Source of the DNA: an uncultured Burkholderiales bacterium
Lineage (GTDB): Bacteria > Pseudomonadota > Gammaproteobacteria > Burkholderiales > Burkholderiaceae_C
Reading direction: 5' to 3'
NCBI GenBank assembly: GCA_903861115.1
Contig: CAIOTD010000045.1
Location: forward strand, 1-37,265
DNA: 37,265 nucleotides
Part shown: in pieces, positions 25,828 to 34,698 of the stretch
Layout: each line of letters starts with the position of its first letter
How positions within the stretch are numbered: the first letter of the stretch is position 1
Position numbers and translations under genes: made by a program
The notes under the pieces: generated by a model
Seen by the model: only the letters and a program-made list of their open reading frames with translations
Databases searched by the model: none
Told to the model about the DNA's origin: nothing

Positions 25828-28178
25828 GCGTTGTTGCCCGCGGGCACCAAAATTTCGCGGTGCCCACTGCTGCTCATTGAACTCACCAAGCCCGCACGCT
25901 CCATGTCCTCGACCAAACGGGCCGCTCGGTTGTAGCCAATTTTCAAATGCCGTTGAACCAAAGAGATGCTGGCTTTTCTGTTTTTCAACACTATCTCCAC
26001 CGCTTGATCGTACAGGGGATCTTTTTCTCCACCACTTTCGCCAAAGAGATCAATCTCTCCCGTCTCCGCATCCACGACACCCCCCTCCAAAATCCCTTCC
26101 ACATAATCGGGTGCGCCTTGCGTCTTCAAGTAACTGACCACACGGTGGACCTCTTCATCGCTGACAAAAGCGCCATGCACGCGGATGGGGAAACCTGTGC
26201 CGCTTGGCATGTAGAGCATGTCACCCATCCCGAGCAAGGCCTCGGCCCCCATTTGATCCAAAATCGTTCTTGAATCAATTTTGCTGCTGACTTGAAAGGC
26301 GATGCGTGTCGGTATATTGGCTTTGATCAAGCCGGTGATCACATCCACACTGGGGCGTTGAGTGGCCAAGATCAAATGAATGCCTGCAGCTCTTGCCTTT
26401 TGTGCCAGTCGAGCAATCAGCTCCTCAATTTTTTTGCCCACCACCATCATCAAGTCTGCCAACTCATCGATCACCACCACCACGTGGGGCAGTCGCGTGA
26501 GGGGTTCTGGAGAATCGGGCGTCAAACTGAAGGGGTTGTAGATGAAGTTGCCCTCGTGTGCGGCCTCATCGATTTTGATGTTGTAGCCGCCCAAATTTCT
26601 CACACCCAATTTGCTCATCAATTTGTAGCGACGCTCCATCTCTATGACACACCAATTGAGCGCATGTGCAGCTTGGCGCATGTCGGTCACCACGGGGGCC
26701 AACAAATGGGGGATGCCCTCATAAACACTCATCTCAAGCATCTTGGGATCGATCATCAACAAGCGAACATCTCTTGCTTCGGCCTTGTACAAAAGAGACA
26801 AGATCATGGCATTGATGCCCACCGATTTACCTGAACCGGTGGTCCCCGCAACCAAGACATGGGGCATTTTGCCCAAATCGGCCACCACGGGGTTGCCCAC
26901 AATGTCTTTGCCCAGACCGATGGTGAGCATGGACTTGGCTTCGTTGTAAATGTCTGAACCCAAAATCTCGCTGAGCTTGATGGATTGCCTTCTTGCGTTG
27001 GGCAACTCCAGGGCCATGAAATTTTTCCCAGGTATGGTCTCCACCACCCGAATAGACACCAAGCTCAATGAGCGGGCCAAATCTTTGGCCAAATTGACAA
27101 TCTGTGAACCTTTGACGCCCGTGGCGGGTTCAATTTCGTAGCGGGTGATGACTGGGCCAGGCGCGGCAGCAACCACGCGCACCTCAACGCCAAAGTCCTT
27201 TAATTTCTTCTCAATGAGCCGACTCGTCATCTCTAGGGTCTCAGGCGAGACGGTGTCTTGCCGAGCGGCCGAGCTGTCTAACAAATCGACTTGCGGCAAA
27301 TTGGAGTCCGGTAAATCGGTAAAGAGAGGCTTTTGGCGCTCTCTGGCAATGCGCGTGCTTTTGGGCACCTCCAAGACCTCGGGCTCATACACCAACTTGG
27401 TCACATGCGGGTGCTCAATTGCCTCGATGCGCTCAACCACCGAGACCTCTTCGCGCTCTTTGGCGGCGGCTTGCCCCATCGCCAAGTCTTGAGCGATTTC
27501 TCTCTTTTCCTTGAAGGCGATGAACCATTCGTCCAGTTGTGCACCCAAGTTCTCGGCCAACTCCACCCAGGAGAACTTGAACACCCAAGCGCCCCCAACG
27601 ATCATGAAGATGATGAAAATCAACCCTGAGCCATTGAACCCGAGCCACTTTACGCCAAAGGAGCCTGTCAAATAACCCAAGACCCCCCCGGCAAAGTGAC
27701 CCGGCAAGTGGTGATCAAAACGGTACAACCGCGTCCACTCCAAACCCGTGCTGGAGACCATCAACAGCACCAAACCGCTCCAAAAGGACCACGGCGTATC
27801 AAGCCAATGGTGGGCCGTGCGACTTGCCTGAGCCTCCTTGGACGCGTTCACGCGCTCTGTGTGCAGCCTGCCCAAAAGAGCCGCCACCCAAGACGACACC
27901 CCTGCCAAATAGCACCACACGATGGAATAACCAAAAAGAAAGAAACTCATGTCACTGAGCCAAGCCCCTATTTTGCCGCCCCAGTTGAGGGTTTTGTTCA
28001 AAGCGCCAGAGGTGGTCCATGCGGGGTCCTGGGTCTGATGCGTGAGCATGGAGACGAGCCAAAACACCAGAAAGACGAACCCCACGGTCAGCGCAATTTC
28101 TTGTGTGAACCGTCTAAAGCCCGTCATTTGATCGGGCTCGGGGGGTTCATTTCGCAAAGTATTCAAGGAGTAGGTCAT
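25824..28178 (-). CDS. ftsK: DNA translocase FtsK
   Basis: A 784-residue septal DNA pump that links chromosome segregation to division and activates XerCD at dif. Four to five membrane segments lie between about 25 and 203. A short charged linker (about 205-310) follows, far shorter than in E. coli FtsK (1,329 residues) but usual in beta-proteobacteria. The motor has Walker A GTTGSGKS (445-452) and Walker [12 protein letters not shown] (566-576). The C-terminal winged-helix gamma domain (about 720-784), with a segment around [15 protein letters not shown], reads KOPS-like motifs. It is the first gene of the minus-strand run and divergent from trxB across 240 bp, in which I find no confident promoter. 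Confidence 0.97.
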   Translation of the reverse strand: MTYSLNTLRNEPPEPDQMTGFRRFTQEIALTVGFVFLVFWLVSMLTHQTQDPAWTTSGALNKTLNWGGKIGAWLSDMSFFLFGYSIVWCYLAGVSSWVAALLGRLHTERVNASKEAQASRTAHHWLDTPWSFWSGLVLLMVSSTGLEWTRLYRFDHHLPGHFAGGVLGYLTGSFGVKWLGFNGSGLIFIIFMIVGGAWVFKFSWVELAENLGAQLDEWFIAFKEKREIAQDLAMGQAAAKEREEVSVVERIEAIEHPHVTKLVYEPEVLEVPKSTRIARERQKPLFTDLPDSNLPQVDLLDSSAARQDTVSPETLEMTSRLIEKKLKDFGVEVRVVAAAPGPVITRYEIEPATGVKGSQIVNLAKDLARSLSLVSIRVVETIPGKNFMALELPNARRQSIKLSEILGSDIYNEAKSMLTIGLGKDIVGNPVVADLGKMPHVLVAGTTGSGKSVGINAMILSLLYKAEARDVRLLMIDPKMLEMSVYEGIPHLLAPVVTDMRQAAHALNWCVIEMERRYKLMSKLGVRNLGGYNIKIDEAAHEGNFIYNPFSLTPDSPEPLTRLPHVVVVIDELADLMMVVGKKIEELIARLAQKARAAGIHLILATQRPSVDVITGLIKANIPTRIAFQVSSKIDSRTILDQMGAEALLGMGDMLYMPSGTGFPIRVHGAFVSDEEVHRVVSYLKTQGAPDYVEGILEGGVVDAETGEIDLFGESGGEKDPLYDQAVEIVLKNRKASISLVQRHLKIGYNRAARLVEDMERAGLVSSMSSSGHREILVPAGNNA

Positions 28179-28400
28179 ATTGGGAGAAGAGCTTACCCCA
28201 AAAAGGGTCGTTCAACTGAGAGTTTTTTTCGTTTTCTAGCCCCCAATTGTATTGAGTAAACAGGCACAATGGCCTTTGCCAGGCCCCAAGAAATTGAAGA
28301 GCACGCCATCGATTGCTCCGGCGTGAACTTACAATAGCGCATTGTGATAAAAATCAAAGGGCCTGCACCATGGGCCATCACCTTGACCCCTTATTTCTAG

Positions 28401-29378
<978 letters not shown>

Positions 29379-29405
29379 TTCTTTTTAATTAATTCCGGAG
29401 GGTGC

Positions 29406-29445
29406 TTGACCCCTCTGCTTGGGGTCAAAGTGCTTTCGCACTTTG
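29406..29445. terminator. Two adjacent perfect hairpins between trxB and rpmB
   Basis: TTGACCCC (29406-29413) pairs with GGGGTCAA (29421-29428). Overlapping it, CAAAGTGC (29426-29433) pairs with GCACTTTG (29438-29445) across a TTTC loop. No long T-run follows either, so they are poor classical terminators. The second arm runs into the -35 box of the rpmB promoter, so a regulatory role is also possible. Confidence 0.5.
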
Positions 29446-29471
29446 CCAGATGGGTTTTCTCAAGCTATAAT
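29443..29471 (+). promoter_or_regulatory. Strong sigma70 promoter for rpmB-rpmG
   Basis: TTGCCA (29443-29448), a 17-bp spacer and a perfect TATAAT (29466-29471) make the best promoter in the window, as expected for ribosomal-protein genes. The start near 29478 gives a leader of about 114 nt, with a possible hairpin CTTTC...GAAAG at 29486-29511 ahead of the SD. Confidence 0.85.
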
Positions 29472-29591
29472 CGTGGGCTTGGCATCTTTCAATCCCACCG
29501 TGGTGAGAAAGATCCAAACATGGGGATACCGCCCCCCTACTGGCGAGGTGAGGTTCTTGCGTCGGCAACAACCGTTTTAGGAGTGACCAAA

Positions 29592-29825
29592 ATGGCACGT
29601 GTATGTGAAGTAACGGGCAAAGGCCCAATGGTTGGGAACAATGTCTCCCACGCCAACAACAAAACCAAGCGTAGATTTTTACCCAATTTACAATACCGTC
29701 GTTTCTGGGTTGAGAGTGAGAACCGTTGGGTTCGTCTGCGCGTTTCAAGTGCAGCGCTTCGCTTAATCGACAAAAAAGGCATTGATACCGTGCTCGCAGA
29801 TTTGCGCGCTCGTGGTCAAGCTTGA
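29592..29825 (+). CDS. rpmB: 50S ribosomal protein L28
   Basis: A 77-residue basic ribosomal protein L28. The start [20 protein letters not shown] and the [13 protein letters not shown] segment are characteristic. The frame is open back into the promoter region, but ATG 29592 has the SD TAGGAG (29578-29583) and matches the family length exactly. rpmG follows 25 nt downstream, the usual L28-L33 pair. Confidence 0.98.
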   Translation: MARVCEVTGKGPMVGNNVSHANNKTKRRFLPNLQYRRFWVESENRWVRLRVSSAALRLIDKKGIDTVLADLRARGQA

Positions 29826-29850
29826 TCAACCCCATTGAAAGGACGACATC

Positions 29851-30021
29851 ATGGCTTCTAAAGGCGGACGCGAGAAAATCAAACTCGAATCAACTGCAGG
29901 CACTGGACATTTTTACACCACCAGTAAAAACAAAAAGACCATGCCTGAAAAAATGGCGATCATGAAATTTGATCCCAAAGCACGCAAACACGTGGAATAC
30001 AAAGAGACCAAGCTCAAGTGA
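29851..30021 (+). CDS. rpmG: 50S ribosomal protein L33
   Basis: A 56-residue ribosomal protein L33, beginning [15 protein letters not shown] with a segment [12 protein letters not shown] and ending in [11 protein letters not shown]. This is the cysteine-free form that does not bind zinc. GAAAGGA (29837-29843) is the SD. It is the second gene of the rpmB-rpmG operon and is followed after seven bases by an intrinsic terminator. Confidence 0.97.
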   Translation: MASKGGREKIKLESTAGTGHFYTTSKNKKTMPEKMAIMKFDPKARKHVEYKETKLK

Positions 30022-30028
30022 TCTCAGA

Positions 30029-30052
30029 CCCTGCACAATGCAGGGTTTTTTT
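30029..30052 (+). terminator. Rho-independent terminator after rpmG
   Basis: CCCTGCA (30029-30035), CAA, TGCAGGG (30039-30045) followed by seven T's. It is a textbook intrinsic terminator closing the rpmB-rpmG operon. Confidence 0.95.
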
Positions 30053-30071
30053 GTTGCGCACAGGCACAAAG

Positions 30072-30107
30072 AAAGCCGACCTCATTGAACAATGGGTCGG
30101 CTTTTTT
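30072..30107. terminator. Second, probably bidirectional terminator between rpmG and the desaturase gene
   Basis: AAAGCCGACC (30072-30081) pairs with GGTCGGCTTT (30095-30104), with an inner CATTG/CAATG extension. Six T's follow on the plus strand and A-rich sequence precedes the stem. It can back up the rpmG terminator and end the minus-strand desaturase transcript. Confidence 0.9.
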
Positions 30108-30168
30108 AATGGGGAAGATCGATCAAATTGTTGAACTTTTCAACAATGACGGCAACCCATGAGTGGAC

Positions 30169-31380
30169 CTAAACGCTTGCTGAGCGCAAAACGGTGGAGA
30201 ACTCTCTCAATGCCAAAATGCCACTTTGCTCGGCCTTGTTGCACCAGGCTTGCAACTCTTGGGTGAGTTGCTCCGTTGAAAGGGTGGTGGACAACCACAG
30301 CCCACGCAACTCTTCTCGCATGCGAATCATGGTGTCAATCTTGGGCATGGCCTCTCGAGCCGCTTGCAAGGCTTGAAAGGCGGATTGTGGAATTTTTTCA
30401 GCATCGCGGTGCACCCACCGCTTGGCGGTCTTTTGAACCGAGTTGTCCAACTGGCGGTTCAAATTTTTGAGCTCTTGCTGATAAACGCTCTTCATCTTCA
30501 AAGCGTAGTTGGCCATCACCTCATAACGATTGGCAATCAACGCCTCCAAGGTCTTTTCATCGGCCACAGGCTTGATGGCACCCGTTTCCAATTTGGGCGG
30601 AACTTTCTTGATTTTGGCCAAGCCCAACAATGACAAGGTCTTGATGTAGACGTATCCAATGTCAAACTCATAAGGCTTGATCGACAGTTTGGCTGAGGTG
30701 GGGTAGGTGTGGTGATTGTTGTGCAACTCCTCGCCTCCAATCAAAATGCCCCAAGGGACAATGTTGGTACTGGCATCAGGCGCTTCAAAATTGCGATAAC
30801 CCCACACATGTCCAACACCGTTGATGATGCCTGCAGCGGTCACTGGAATCCAAAGCATTTGAACCGCCCAGATCGTGAGTCCGATGACCCCAAAGAGCGT
30901 GAAATCAATGATCAACATCAGCGCCAAGCCTTGCCAAGGAAAGCGACTGTACAAGTGCTTTTCAATCCAGTCATTGGGGGTTGCGTGACCATACTTCTGC
31001 AAGGTTTCTAAATTATTGGCTTCGGCTCGGTACAACTCCGCACCGCGCCAAAAAACAGTCTTGAGCCCGCGCGTTTGAGGGCTGTGGGGATCTTCTGGTG
31101 TTTCACATTTGGCGTGGTGCTTTCTGTGAATGGCGGCCCATGCTTTGGTTTGCATGCCCGTGGTCAACCACAGCCAAGCCCTGAAAAAATGCGCCACAGC
31201 GGGATGCAAATCCAAAGCGCGGTGCGCTTGGTGGCGATGCAGATAAATCGTCACGCCCGCAATGGTGATGTGTGTGAGCGCCAAAGTCACGATCAACAGC
31301 GACCCAGCACTTAAATTCAACAAGCCCGCATCGGCCCACGTCAGCACCTCATAAATGAGGGGGGAAGTCATCAATGTCAT
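30169..31380 (-). CDS. Membrane fatty acid desaturase (delta-9 acyl-CoA desaturase-like)
   Basis: A 403-residue integral-membrane diiron desaturase that introduces double bonds into acyl chains, used to adjust membrane fluidity. The three histidine boxes are complete: HRHQAH (48-53), HRKHH (85-89) and HNNHH (220-224). Hydrophobic segments lie at about 27-47, 66-76 and 150-185. After about residue 255 a charged, helical extension of about 150 residues follows, containing no motif I can name. ATG 31380 is taken, but ATG 31371 is equally possible, and neither has a good SD. The gene is preceded by 162 nt that hold no clear promoter. Confidence 0.93.
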   Translation of the reverse strand: MTLMTSPLIYEVLTWADAGLLNLSAGSLLIVTLALTHITIAGVTIYLHRHQAHRALDLHPAVAHFFRAWLWLTTGMQTKAWAAIHRKHHAKCETPEDPHSPQTRGLKTVFWRGAELYRAEANNLETLQKYGHATPNDWIEKHLYSRFPWQGLALMLIIDFTLFGVIGLTIWAVQMLWIPVTAAGIINGVGHVWGYRNFEAPDASTNIVPWGILIGGEELHNNHHTYPTSAKLSIKPYEFDIGYVYIKTLSLLGLAKIKKVPPKLETGAIKPVADEKTLEALIANRYEVMANYALKMKSVYQQELKNLNRQLDNSVQKTAKRWVHRDAEKIPQSAFQALQAAREAMPKIDTMIRMREELRGLWLSTTLSTEQLTQELQAWCNKAEQSGILALREFSTVLRSASV

Positions 31381-31542
31381 AAAGGTATCAAAGCCCTAAA
31401 AAAAGAATGTCACGCATCTCATTTTAGCGCCGATGGCACTTTTTAGGTCAAAAAATGGGCTTTGTCTGGCGACTTGTCTTGCACTTGAAACACCCTTTTG
31501 AAGGTCCCATTCATTTGAGCAAACGCCAAATGGGGGGACGCT

Positions 31543-32964
31543 TTAAGAGGCACGCTCCCAGATCGCGGCAAAGAAGCCATCGCAATGATGCCGGTGGGGC
31601 CAAAGCCGCAAGAACGTGCCGTCGGGCGTGCACAACGCTTGGGCGTTTTGGATTTTTAATTGTTCCAACACCTCTTGCGCGCTCACCACCTTAAAGCCTG
31701 GATGCGCAAGAGAGAACGCTTGCGCAATTTTTTCATTCTCCTCTTCGAGCAAGCTGCACGTGGCATAGACCAAACGGCCACCGACTTTGATCAACTTGGC
31801 CGCACTCGTCAAAATGTCCTTTTGCTTGACGAGCAACTGCTCAATGCCTTGCAGCGACTGCCTCCATTTGAGGTCAGGATTTCTTCTGAGCGTGCCCAGA
31901 CCCGAACAAGGTGAATCGACCAAGACACGGTCAATTTTGCCGCTCAGTCGCTTCACGCGCTCGTCGCGCTCGTGCGCAATCACAGCTGGGTGCACGTTGG
32001 AGAGCTGACTTCTTGCAAGTCTAGGCTTCAATGCGTCGAGTCGATGGGCCGACGTATCAAACGCATACAAGCGACCCGTGTTTCTCATGCCCGCACCAAT
32101 GGCCAAGGTCTTGCCACCCGCACCGGCACAAAAGTCCACCACCATCTCACCCCTTTTGGCATCCAGCAACAGCGCCAACAATTGCGAGCCCTCGTCTTGG
32201 ACTTCAATGGCGCCGTTTTTAAAGCACGCCAAATCACTCAATGAGGGCTTGCCAGCAATCCTCAAACCCCAGGGACTGAAGGGGGTGGGGACCGCCTTGA
32301 TGCCATCGGCTTTCAATTGCGCCTGGACATCTTCGCGCTTGGCAACAAAGCTGTTGACCCTTAAATCAAGGGGTGCAGAGGCGTTCATCGCGTCCACCAA
32401 GTCCCAAAACTCGCTCCCCAATTGGGCCTTCAAAGGCTCCACCAACCATTCAGGCAAATTGTGGCGATGGCGATCCAACAAGTCCGCCGTATCGATCTTT
32501 AAACAATCTTCAATCCAACGAATTTCAGGCTCCGTCAAGGCCGCCTTTAAAAACTCAATGGGTCCTTCGTCTTTGGGTGAATGACGATTTTTTTGTGCGG
32601 CCTCGTTGGCCTTGTAGCGCTGAGCGTCCTTGCTGGGGCTCTTTTTGGGCACCTCAGAAGGCCTCAAACTCATCTTGGGGGCACCCGTTGGCGATTGGTC
32701 CAAGAGGTACTGCGCAAAGCCCAAAATCGCCAAGCGTCTCTCCTTGGGTCCGGAGCCCGAGGGCGCAAAATGATCGTAGCGAAGTTTAAAACGGAGCACG
32801 TTGTAGACCGTCTCGGCCAACAAAGACCTCTCTCTTTGCCCAAGGGCATATGTTTTGCGATGATCGCGAAAGAATTTTGACACCACAGCATCCGCTGGGT
32901 GATCAAATTGGACAACGGCGCGAACTAAGTCGCTACAAGCTTGGAGGAGTAATTTTGGATGCAT
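31543..32964 (-). CDS. RsmB/NOP-family RNA m5C methyltransferase
   Basis: A 473-residue SAM-dependent enzyme that probably methylates cytosine in 16S rRNA. SAM motif I is VVDFCAGAGGKT (275-286). Both cysteines of the two-step mechanism are present: Cys353 in DSPCSG and Cys403 in ATCSLLEEEN, which is the nucleophile in RsmB. The N-terminal part (1-90) is predicted helical. A Lys/Ser-rich insert (about 95-134) looks disordered. ATG 32964 fits the family start; GTG 32982 is in frame but only two bases from the divergent DUF1653 start. Paralogues of this class exist, so I do not assign rsmB firmly. Confidence 0.92.
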   Translation of the reverse strand: MHPKLLLQACSDLVRAVVQFDHPADAVVSKFFRDHRKTYALGQRERSLLAETVYNVLRFKLRYDHFAPSGSGPKERRLAILGFAQYLLDQSPTGAPKMSLRPSEVPKKSPSKDAQRYKANEAAQKNRHSPKDEGPIEFLKAALTEPEIRWIEDCLKIDTADLLDRHRHNLPEWLVEPLKAQLGSEFWDLVDAMNASAPLDLRVNSFVAKREDVQAQLKADGIKAVPTPFSPWGLRIAGKPSLSDLACFKNGAIEVQDEGSQLLALLLDAKRGEMVVDFCAGAGGKTLAIGAGMRNTGRLYAFDTSAHRLDALKPRLARSQLSNVHPAVIAHERDERVKRLSGKIDRVLVDSPCSGLGTLRRNPDLKWRQSLQGIEQLLVKQKDILTSAAKLIKVGGRLVYATCSLLEEENEKIAQAFSLAHPGFKVVSAQEVLEQLKIQNAQALCTPDGTFLRLWPHRHHCDGFFAAIWERAS

Positions 32965-32971
32965 AAGGGTG

Positions 32972-32977
32972 TATTCT
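32972..32977 (+). promoter_or_regulatory. Candidate -10 box for leaderless DUF1653 transcription
   Basis: TATTCT at 32972-32977 lies seven bases before the DUF1653 ATG, the usual distance from a -10 box to a transcription start. No recognisable -35 exists at 17 bp. No SD precedes the ATG, so a leaderless mRNA is possible. Confidence 0.35.
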
Positions 32978-32984
32978 CTCACTC

Positions 32985-33227
32985 ATGAGCGACACAATTC
33001 CAAAACCCACTATTTTTATCGAGCCCGGCAATTATCGGCACTACAAAGGTGGACAGTACAAGGTGCTGTGCATGGCCTTGCACAGCGAGACATTGGAGAC
33101 CTTGGTCGTTTATGAAGCGCTCAAAAAGGAAGGCGGCACTTGGGTTCGACCTGCACAGATGTTTTTAGAAAGCGTTGAAATTGATGGACAATCTGTGCCA
33201 AGATTTGAAAAAATCATGGCACCTTGA
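32985..33227 (+). CDS. DUF1653 family protein
   Basis: An 80-residue protein covering a single DUF1653 domain, with no established function. The pattern GNYRHYKGGQYKVL (15-28), then a His-Ser-Glu-Thr segment (33-36), VVYEAL, and WVRPAQMF is diagnostic. It is strongly beta. It lies directly opposite the RsmB-type gene and 108 nt before purN on the same strand. Whether it shares a transcript with purN is unclear. Confidence 0.9.
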   Translation: MSDTIPKPTIFIEPGNYRHYKGGQYKVLCMALHSETLETLVVYEALKKEGGTWVRPAQMFLESVEIDGQSVPRFEKIMAP

Positions 33228-33271
33228 TTGTTGCTCAGAAAAACAACATCCTCTCACGACCCCGTGGTTTG

Positions 33272-33283
33272 TTGTCTAGACAA
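33272..33283. promoter_or_regulatory. Perfect 12-bp palindrome upstream of purN
   Basis: TTGTCTAGACAA reads identically on both strands and lies 52 bp before the purN start, where an operator could sit. No matching -35/-10 pair was identified, so its role is speculative. Confidence 0.35.
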
Positions 33284-33335
33284 GTTAAGCGCTCAAGCCC
33301 TTTTCCCGCGTCCACCCCATTGCACTTGATTACCC

Positions 33336-33950
33336 ATGAAAAACATTGTCATCTTGATCTCCGGCGGGGGCTCCAACATGAAAAGCATCGCCAAACGCGC
33401 TCAAAAGGCTCAATGGCTTGAACGCCATCACACCCAGATCGCGCTCGTGCTCTCCAACGACCCCAATGCGGGCGGCCTTGCATGGGCTCAAAGCCAAGGT
33501 TTAAAAACCCAAGTCCTTGACCACAAAGGGTTTCTTCAAGAGCCCGAACCTAGGCGAGCCTTCGAAGAGGCGTTGATCCAAACACTGGCGCCCCATGCGC
33601 CTGATTTGATCGTTTTGGCCGGCTTCATGCGCATTTTGAGTCCACACTTTGTTGGCCATTACGCGGGAAAAATGATGAACATCCACCCCTCCTTGCTTCC
33701 GGCTTTTACGGGACTGCACACGCACAAACGCGCGATTGAAGCGGGTGTTAAATTCGCTGGCGCCAGTGTCCACTGGGTGAGCGAGGTGCTGGACGCGGGA
33801 CGGATCATTGATCAAGCGGTGGTACCCGTTTTGCCCTCAGACACCGAGCACAGTTTGGCCTCTAGAGTTCTCACCCAAGAACACGTGCTCTACCCCCGGG
33901 TCATTGAAAACTGGATCAAGCAGACCGCTCAATCGGCACAAAAGGGCTGA
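33336..33950 (+). CDS. purN: Phosphoribosylglycinamide formyltransferase
   Basis: A 204-residue GAR transformylase, the third step of purine synthesis, moving a formyl group from 10-formyl-tetrahydrofolate to GAR. The phosphate-binding loop is ISGGGSN (8-14). The catalytic set is Asn115 and His117 in MNIHPSLLP (114-122) and Asp153 in EVLDAGRI (150-157). Length is typical. The start ATG has no strong SD. Its 3' end overlaps the convergent HNH nuclease gene by 22 bp. Confidence 0.97.
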   Translation: MKNIVILISGGGSNMKSIAKRAQKAQWLERHHTQIALVLSNDPNAGGLAWAQSQGLKTQVLDHKGFLQEPEPRRAFEEALIQTLAPHAPDLIVLAGFMRILSPHFVGHYAGKMMNIHPSLLPAFTGLHTHKRAIEAGVKFAGASVHWVSEVLDAGRIIDQAVVPVLPSDTEHSLASRVLTQEHVLYPRVIENWIKQTAQSAQKG

Positions 33951-34504
33951 TCGAAAAGCCTAGAATTTTTGGGCAAATGTGCCGTCAAAAACTCCATTTG
34001 ATCGGCCAAAATTCGGCGATTTCTCAAAATAAAGTCCTCCCACAAAGAAGGCACATAAGGGGCGTACAACAGCGGCATCTTGGCTTGCTCAGGCGTGCGA
34101 CTGCTTTTCCTCAAGTTGCATGAGCGGCACGCAGTCACCACATTCATCCAGGTGTCGATGCCTTGCTGCGCAAAGGGAATGATGTGCTCTCTTGTCAACT
34201 CAAGCACAGAGAACAAGCCCCCACAGTAAGCGCACATGTTTCTGTCTCTGGCAAAGAGCTTGCCGTTGTTCAGTCCTGGGCGAAGCGCAAAGGGACTGAT
34301 GCTGGGGACCCCTCGCGTGCCAATGATGCTGTTGACCTTGATGATGGATTGAAGTCCCGTGAGCGCGTTGTGCCCGCCACGAAAGACGGCAATTTGCGCG
34401 CCCGCCTCCCAGCGAACGTCGTTGGCAGCATAATGGGTCACGGCTTGCTCGAGCGTGATCCAAGACTGGGGCAAACCTTGTGCGGATAACTTCAAAACTT
34501 TCAA
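33929..34504 (-). CDS. HNH endonuclease family protein
   Basis: A 191-residue protein with one HNH nuclease domain. A zinc-binding frame of Cys91/Cys94 and Cys126/Cys129 surrounds REHIIPF (105-111), with His107 the likely catalytic residue, and Asn121 and Asn130 completing the H-N-N/H pattern. The N-terminal 85 residues and C-terminal helix have no motif I recognise. The start is TTG 34504, supported by GGGAGG at 34516-34511 with six-nucleotide spacing, one of the best SD sites in the window. A hairpin (34517-34533) sits directly before that SD. No methylase, toxin or mobile-element gene is near. It is a solitary nuclease of unknown role among housekeeping genes. Confidence 0.88.
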   Translation of the reverse strand: MKVLKLSAQGLPQSWITLEQAVTHYAANDVRWEAGAQIAVFRGGHNALTGLQSIIKVNSIIGTRGVPSISPFALRPGLNNGKLFARDRNMCAYCGGLFSVLELTREHIIPFAQQGIDTWMNVVTACRSCNLRKSSRTPEQAKMPLLYAPYVPSLWEDFILRNRRILADQMEFLTAHLPKNSRLFDQPFCAD

Positions 34505-34516
34505 AGAAAGCCTCCC

Positions 34517-34533
34517 TTTGAGTCCAACTCAAA
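34517..34533 (-). promoter_or_regulatory. Hairpin directly before the HNH ribosome-binding site
   Basis: TTTGAGT (34517-34523), CCA, ACTCAAA (34527-34533) form a perfect 7-bp stem. In the minus-strand mRNA its base abuts the GGGAGG SD, so it may expose or mask the site. Confidence 0.4.
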
Positions 34534-34565
34534 TGTCAATCCATCAAGAACGTGCGCCCTTGCAA

Positions 34566-34612
34566 GCACTTTTTTAAGTCTGCGGGACAAAATTTTGCAC
34601 TTAAAAAAGAGC
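34566..34612. repeat. 14-bp AT-rich inverted repeat between HNH and ribF genes
   Basis: GCACTTTTTTAAGT (34566-34579) and ACTTAAAAAAGAGC (34599-34612) are inverted copies with one mismatch, separated by 19 bp that include AAAATTTT. It is in the 194-bp divergent region. It could be an operator for either gene, or a U-tract hairpin acting in either direction. Confidence 0.5.
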
Positions 34613-34698
34613 GCCAAAGTAACGCACCCTCACTTTGCATAGACAATATACCTTCTTTTCGTGACAAACATGTATCTTTGGACAACCCGACCTCAATC

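Noticed and set aside
34505-34698. Possible FMN riboswitch upstream of ribF
   Set aside because: The conserved multi-loop core of the FMN aptamer is not visible; only simple inverted repeats are present.
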